Assembly: GCA_012523875.1 (NCBI GenBank)
Contig: JAAYSW010000191.1
Coordinates: forward strand, 1-7,212
Direction: 5' to 3'
From: Clostridiales bacterium
GTDB lineage: Bacteria; Bacillota; Clostridia; Oscillospirales; Ruminococcaceae
DNA length: 7,212 nt
A program made the translations under genes and the position numbers. Below, piece after piece: positions 6,482-7,212 of the stretch (position 1 is the stretch's first letter; each line of letters starts with the position of its first letter). Below the pieces are notes generated by a model. That model saw only the letters and a program-made list of their open reading frames with translations. It was not told where the DNA came from and searched no databases.

Positions 6482-7212
6482 ATGCAAAAATTAAAGATAC
6501 TTACGGATTCAGCAAGTGATATTACTGAAGAGATTGCGGCGAAATATGATGTTGAGATAATAGGTTTTCCTATAAGTATTGATGAGAGAAACTATCGTGA
6601 GGGTAAGGATATTAACAGGGAAGAATTTTATCAAGTTATGGATAACTCTAAGGATTTTCCCGCAACTGCACAAATAACTTTTATTGAGTTTAAGGAAATT
6701 TATCAAAGGGCATATACAGAAGGCTATACTGATTTAATATATGTATCTATTTCTTCAACAGGTTCAAGCACATATAATAATTCTATTATGGCAAGAGATG
6801 AGTTTTACTCTGAAAATGAGGACGCAAAATTAAAATTAAAAATTCATTTGATTGATTCTAAAAATTATTCTGCTTGCTATGGTTATCCTGTTATTCAGGC
6901 TGCTATAAAAGATCAGCGTGGAGTTCCAGTTGAGGAAATAATAGCGTATCTTGAGGAATGGTTCGATTGTGTTGAGGTGCATTTTGCTCCATATACACTA
7001 AAATATCTAAAGCGTTCAGGTCGAGTTTCAGCAGTGGCTGCATTTGCAGGTGAGGTATTAGGCTTACGCCCGCTTATAAATATTATTGATGGGGTTTCTA
7101 ATGTAACTGAAAAAATCAGGGGCGATAAAAATATTATTCCTAAACTCCTGCAGGTTGTTGGGAAAAGAATGATTCCACAAACTCCATACGTTATTCTTGC
7201 GGGAAGTATGGA
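6482..7212 (+). CDS. DegV-family fatty-acid-binding protein (3'-truncated by window end)
   Basis: The frame is open from ATG 6482 to the window edge: 243 codons of a protein usually near 280-290 residues. DegV proteins bind a fatty acid in a two-domain fold. In characterised Gram-positive cases (FakB) they present it to the kinase FakA for phosphorylation and entry into phospholipid synthesis. Visible motifs are LTDSASD (7-13), TAQIT (62-66, the usual TSQPS/T region), ISSTGSSTYN (90-99), IDSKNYSACYGY (124-135), and LKYLKRSGRVS (173-183) followed by GLRPLINIIDG (194-204). This is the DegV order. The second motif departs from the common SSxLSGTY by having TGSS, so the lipid preference may differ. 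GAGGGGG at 6467-6473, 8 bases upstream, supports the start. The gene is probably transcribed with trmL. No FakA-like kinase gene is in view, so a FakB role is inferred from family only. Confidence 0.92.
   Translation, partial: MQKLKILTDSASDITEEIAAKYDVEIIGFPISIDERNYREGKDINREEFYQVMDNSKDFPATAQITFIEFKEIYQRAYTEGYTDLIYVSISSTGSSTYNNSIMARDEFYSENEDAKLKLKIHLIDSKNYSACYGYPVIQAAIKDQRGVPVEEIIAYLEEWFDCVEVHFAPYTLKYLKRSGRVSAVAAFAGEVLGLRPLINIIDGVSNVTEKIRGDKNIIPKLLQVVGKRMIPQTPYVILAGSM

Noticed and set aside
6509..6706. Minus-strand open frame opposite the degV start
   Set aside because: It overlaps the conserved DegV N-terminus and has no supporting motif or ribosome binding site.

Overview
The window is 7.2 kb of AT-rich DNA (about one-third G+C by eye) with every recognisable gene on the + strand. 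The gene set suggests a fibre-degrading, obligately anaerobic Bacillota of the class Clostridia (Lachnospiraceae or Ruminococcaceae type, gut or rumen). The reasons are a dockerin-bearing GH26 mannanase, a membrane-anchored GH25 muramidase, a large GGDEF/histidine kinase hybrid, strong AGGAGG-like ribosome binding sites, and near-consensus sigma-A promoters (TTGAAA-17-TATAAT). The genus cannot be fixed from this sequence alone.

Layout: (1) 1-1386 is the 3' part of a secreted GH26 beta-mannanase with a C-terminal CBM35/CBM6-like module and a type I dockerin, closed by a hairpin terminator (1412-1460). (2) 1577-2581 encodes a type II membrane-anchored GH25 lysozyme. (3) 2669-3217 encodes a small HD-domain metal-dependent phosphohydrolase-like protein with its own promoter and a strong terminator (3243-3280). 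(4) 3470-5740 encodes a 756-residue soluble hybrid sensor kinase: degenerate GGDEF, GAF-like, HisKA, HATPase_c, REC. It is flanked by its own promoter and a hairpin. (5) 5945-6445 is trmL, the tRNA wobble 2'-O-methyltransferase. It is followed after 36 bases by (6) a DegV-family lipid-binding protein gene, 6482 to the window end, cut off at its 3' end.

The genes look like a string of mostly single-gene transcription units, not one pathway. The only likely operon is trmL-degV. The mannanase acts outside the cell on plant mannans, probably docked to a cellulosome-type scaffold encoded elsewhere. The GH25 enzyme acts on peptidoglycan at the outer face of the membrane. The hybrid kinase is a cytoplasmic signalling protein whose partners are not in the window. 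There is no gene-free stretch above 300 bases. The largest gaps, 3218-3469 and 5741-5944, hold a terminator and a promoter each, and otherwise AT-rich sequence without recognisable genes. I see no tRNA or rRNA gene, insertion sequence, CRISPR array, phage gene or riboswitch, and no convincing undescribed system. The most interesting item is the hybrid kinase, whose GGDEF domain has lost its catalytic signature but kept its guanine-contact positions.
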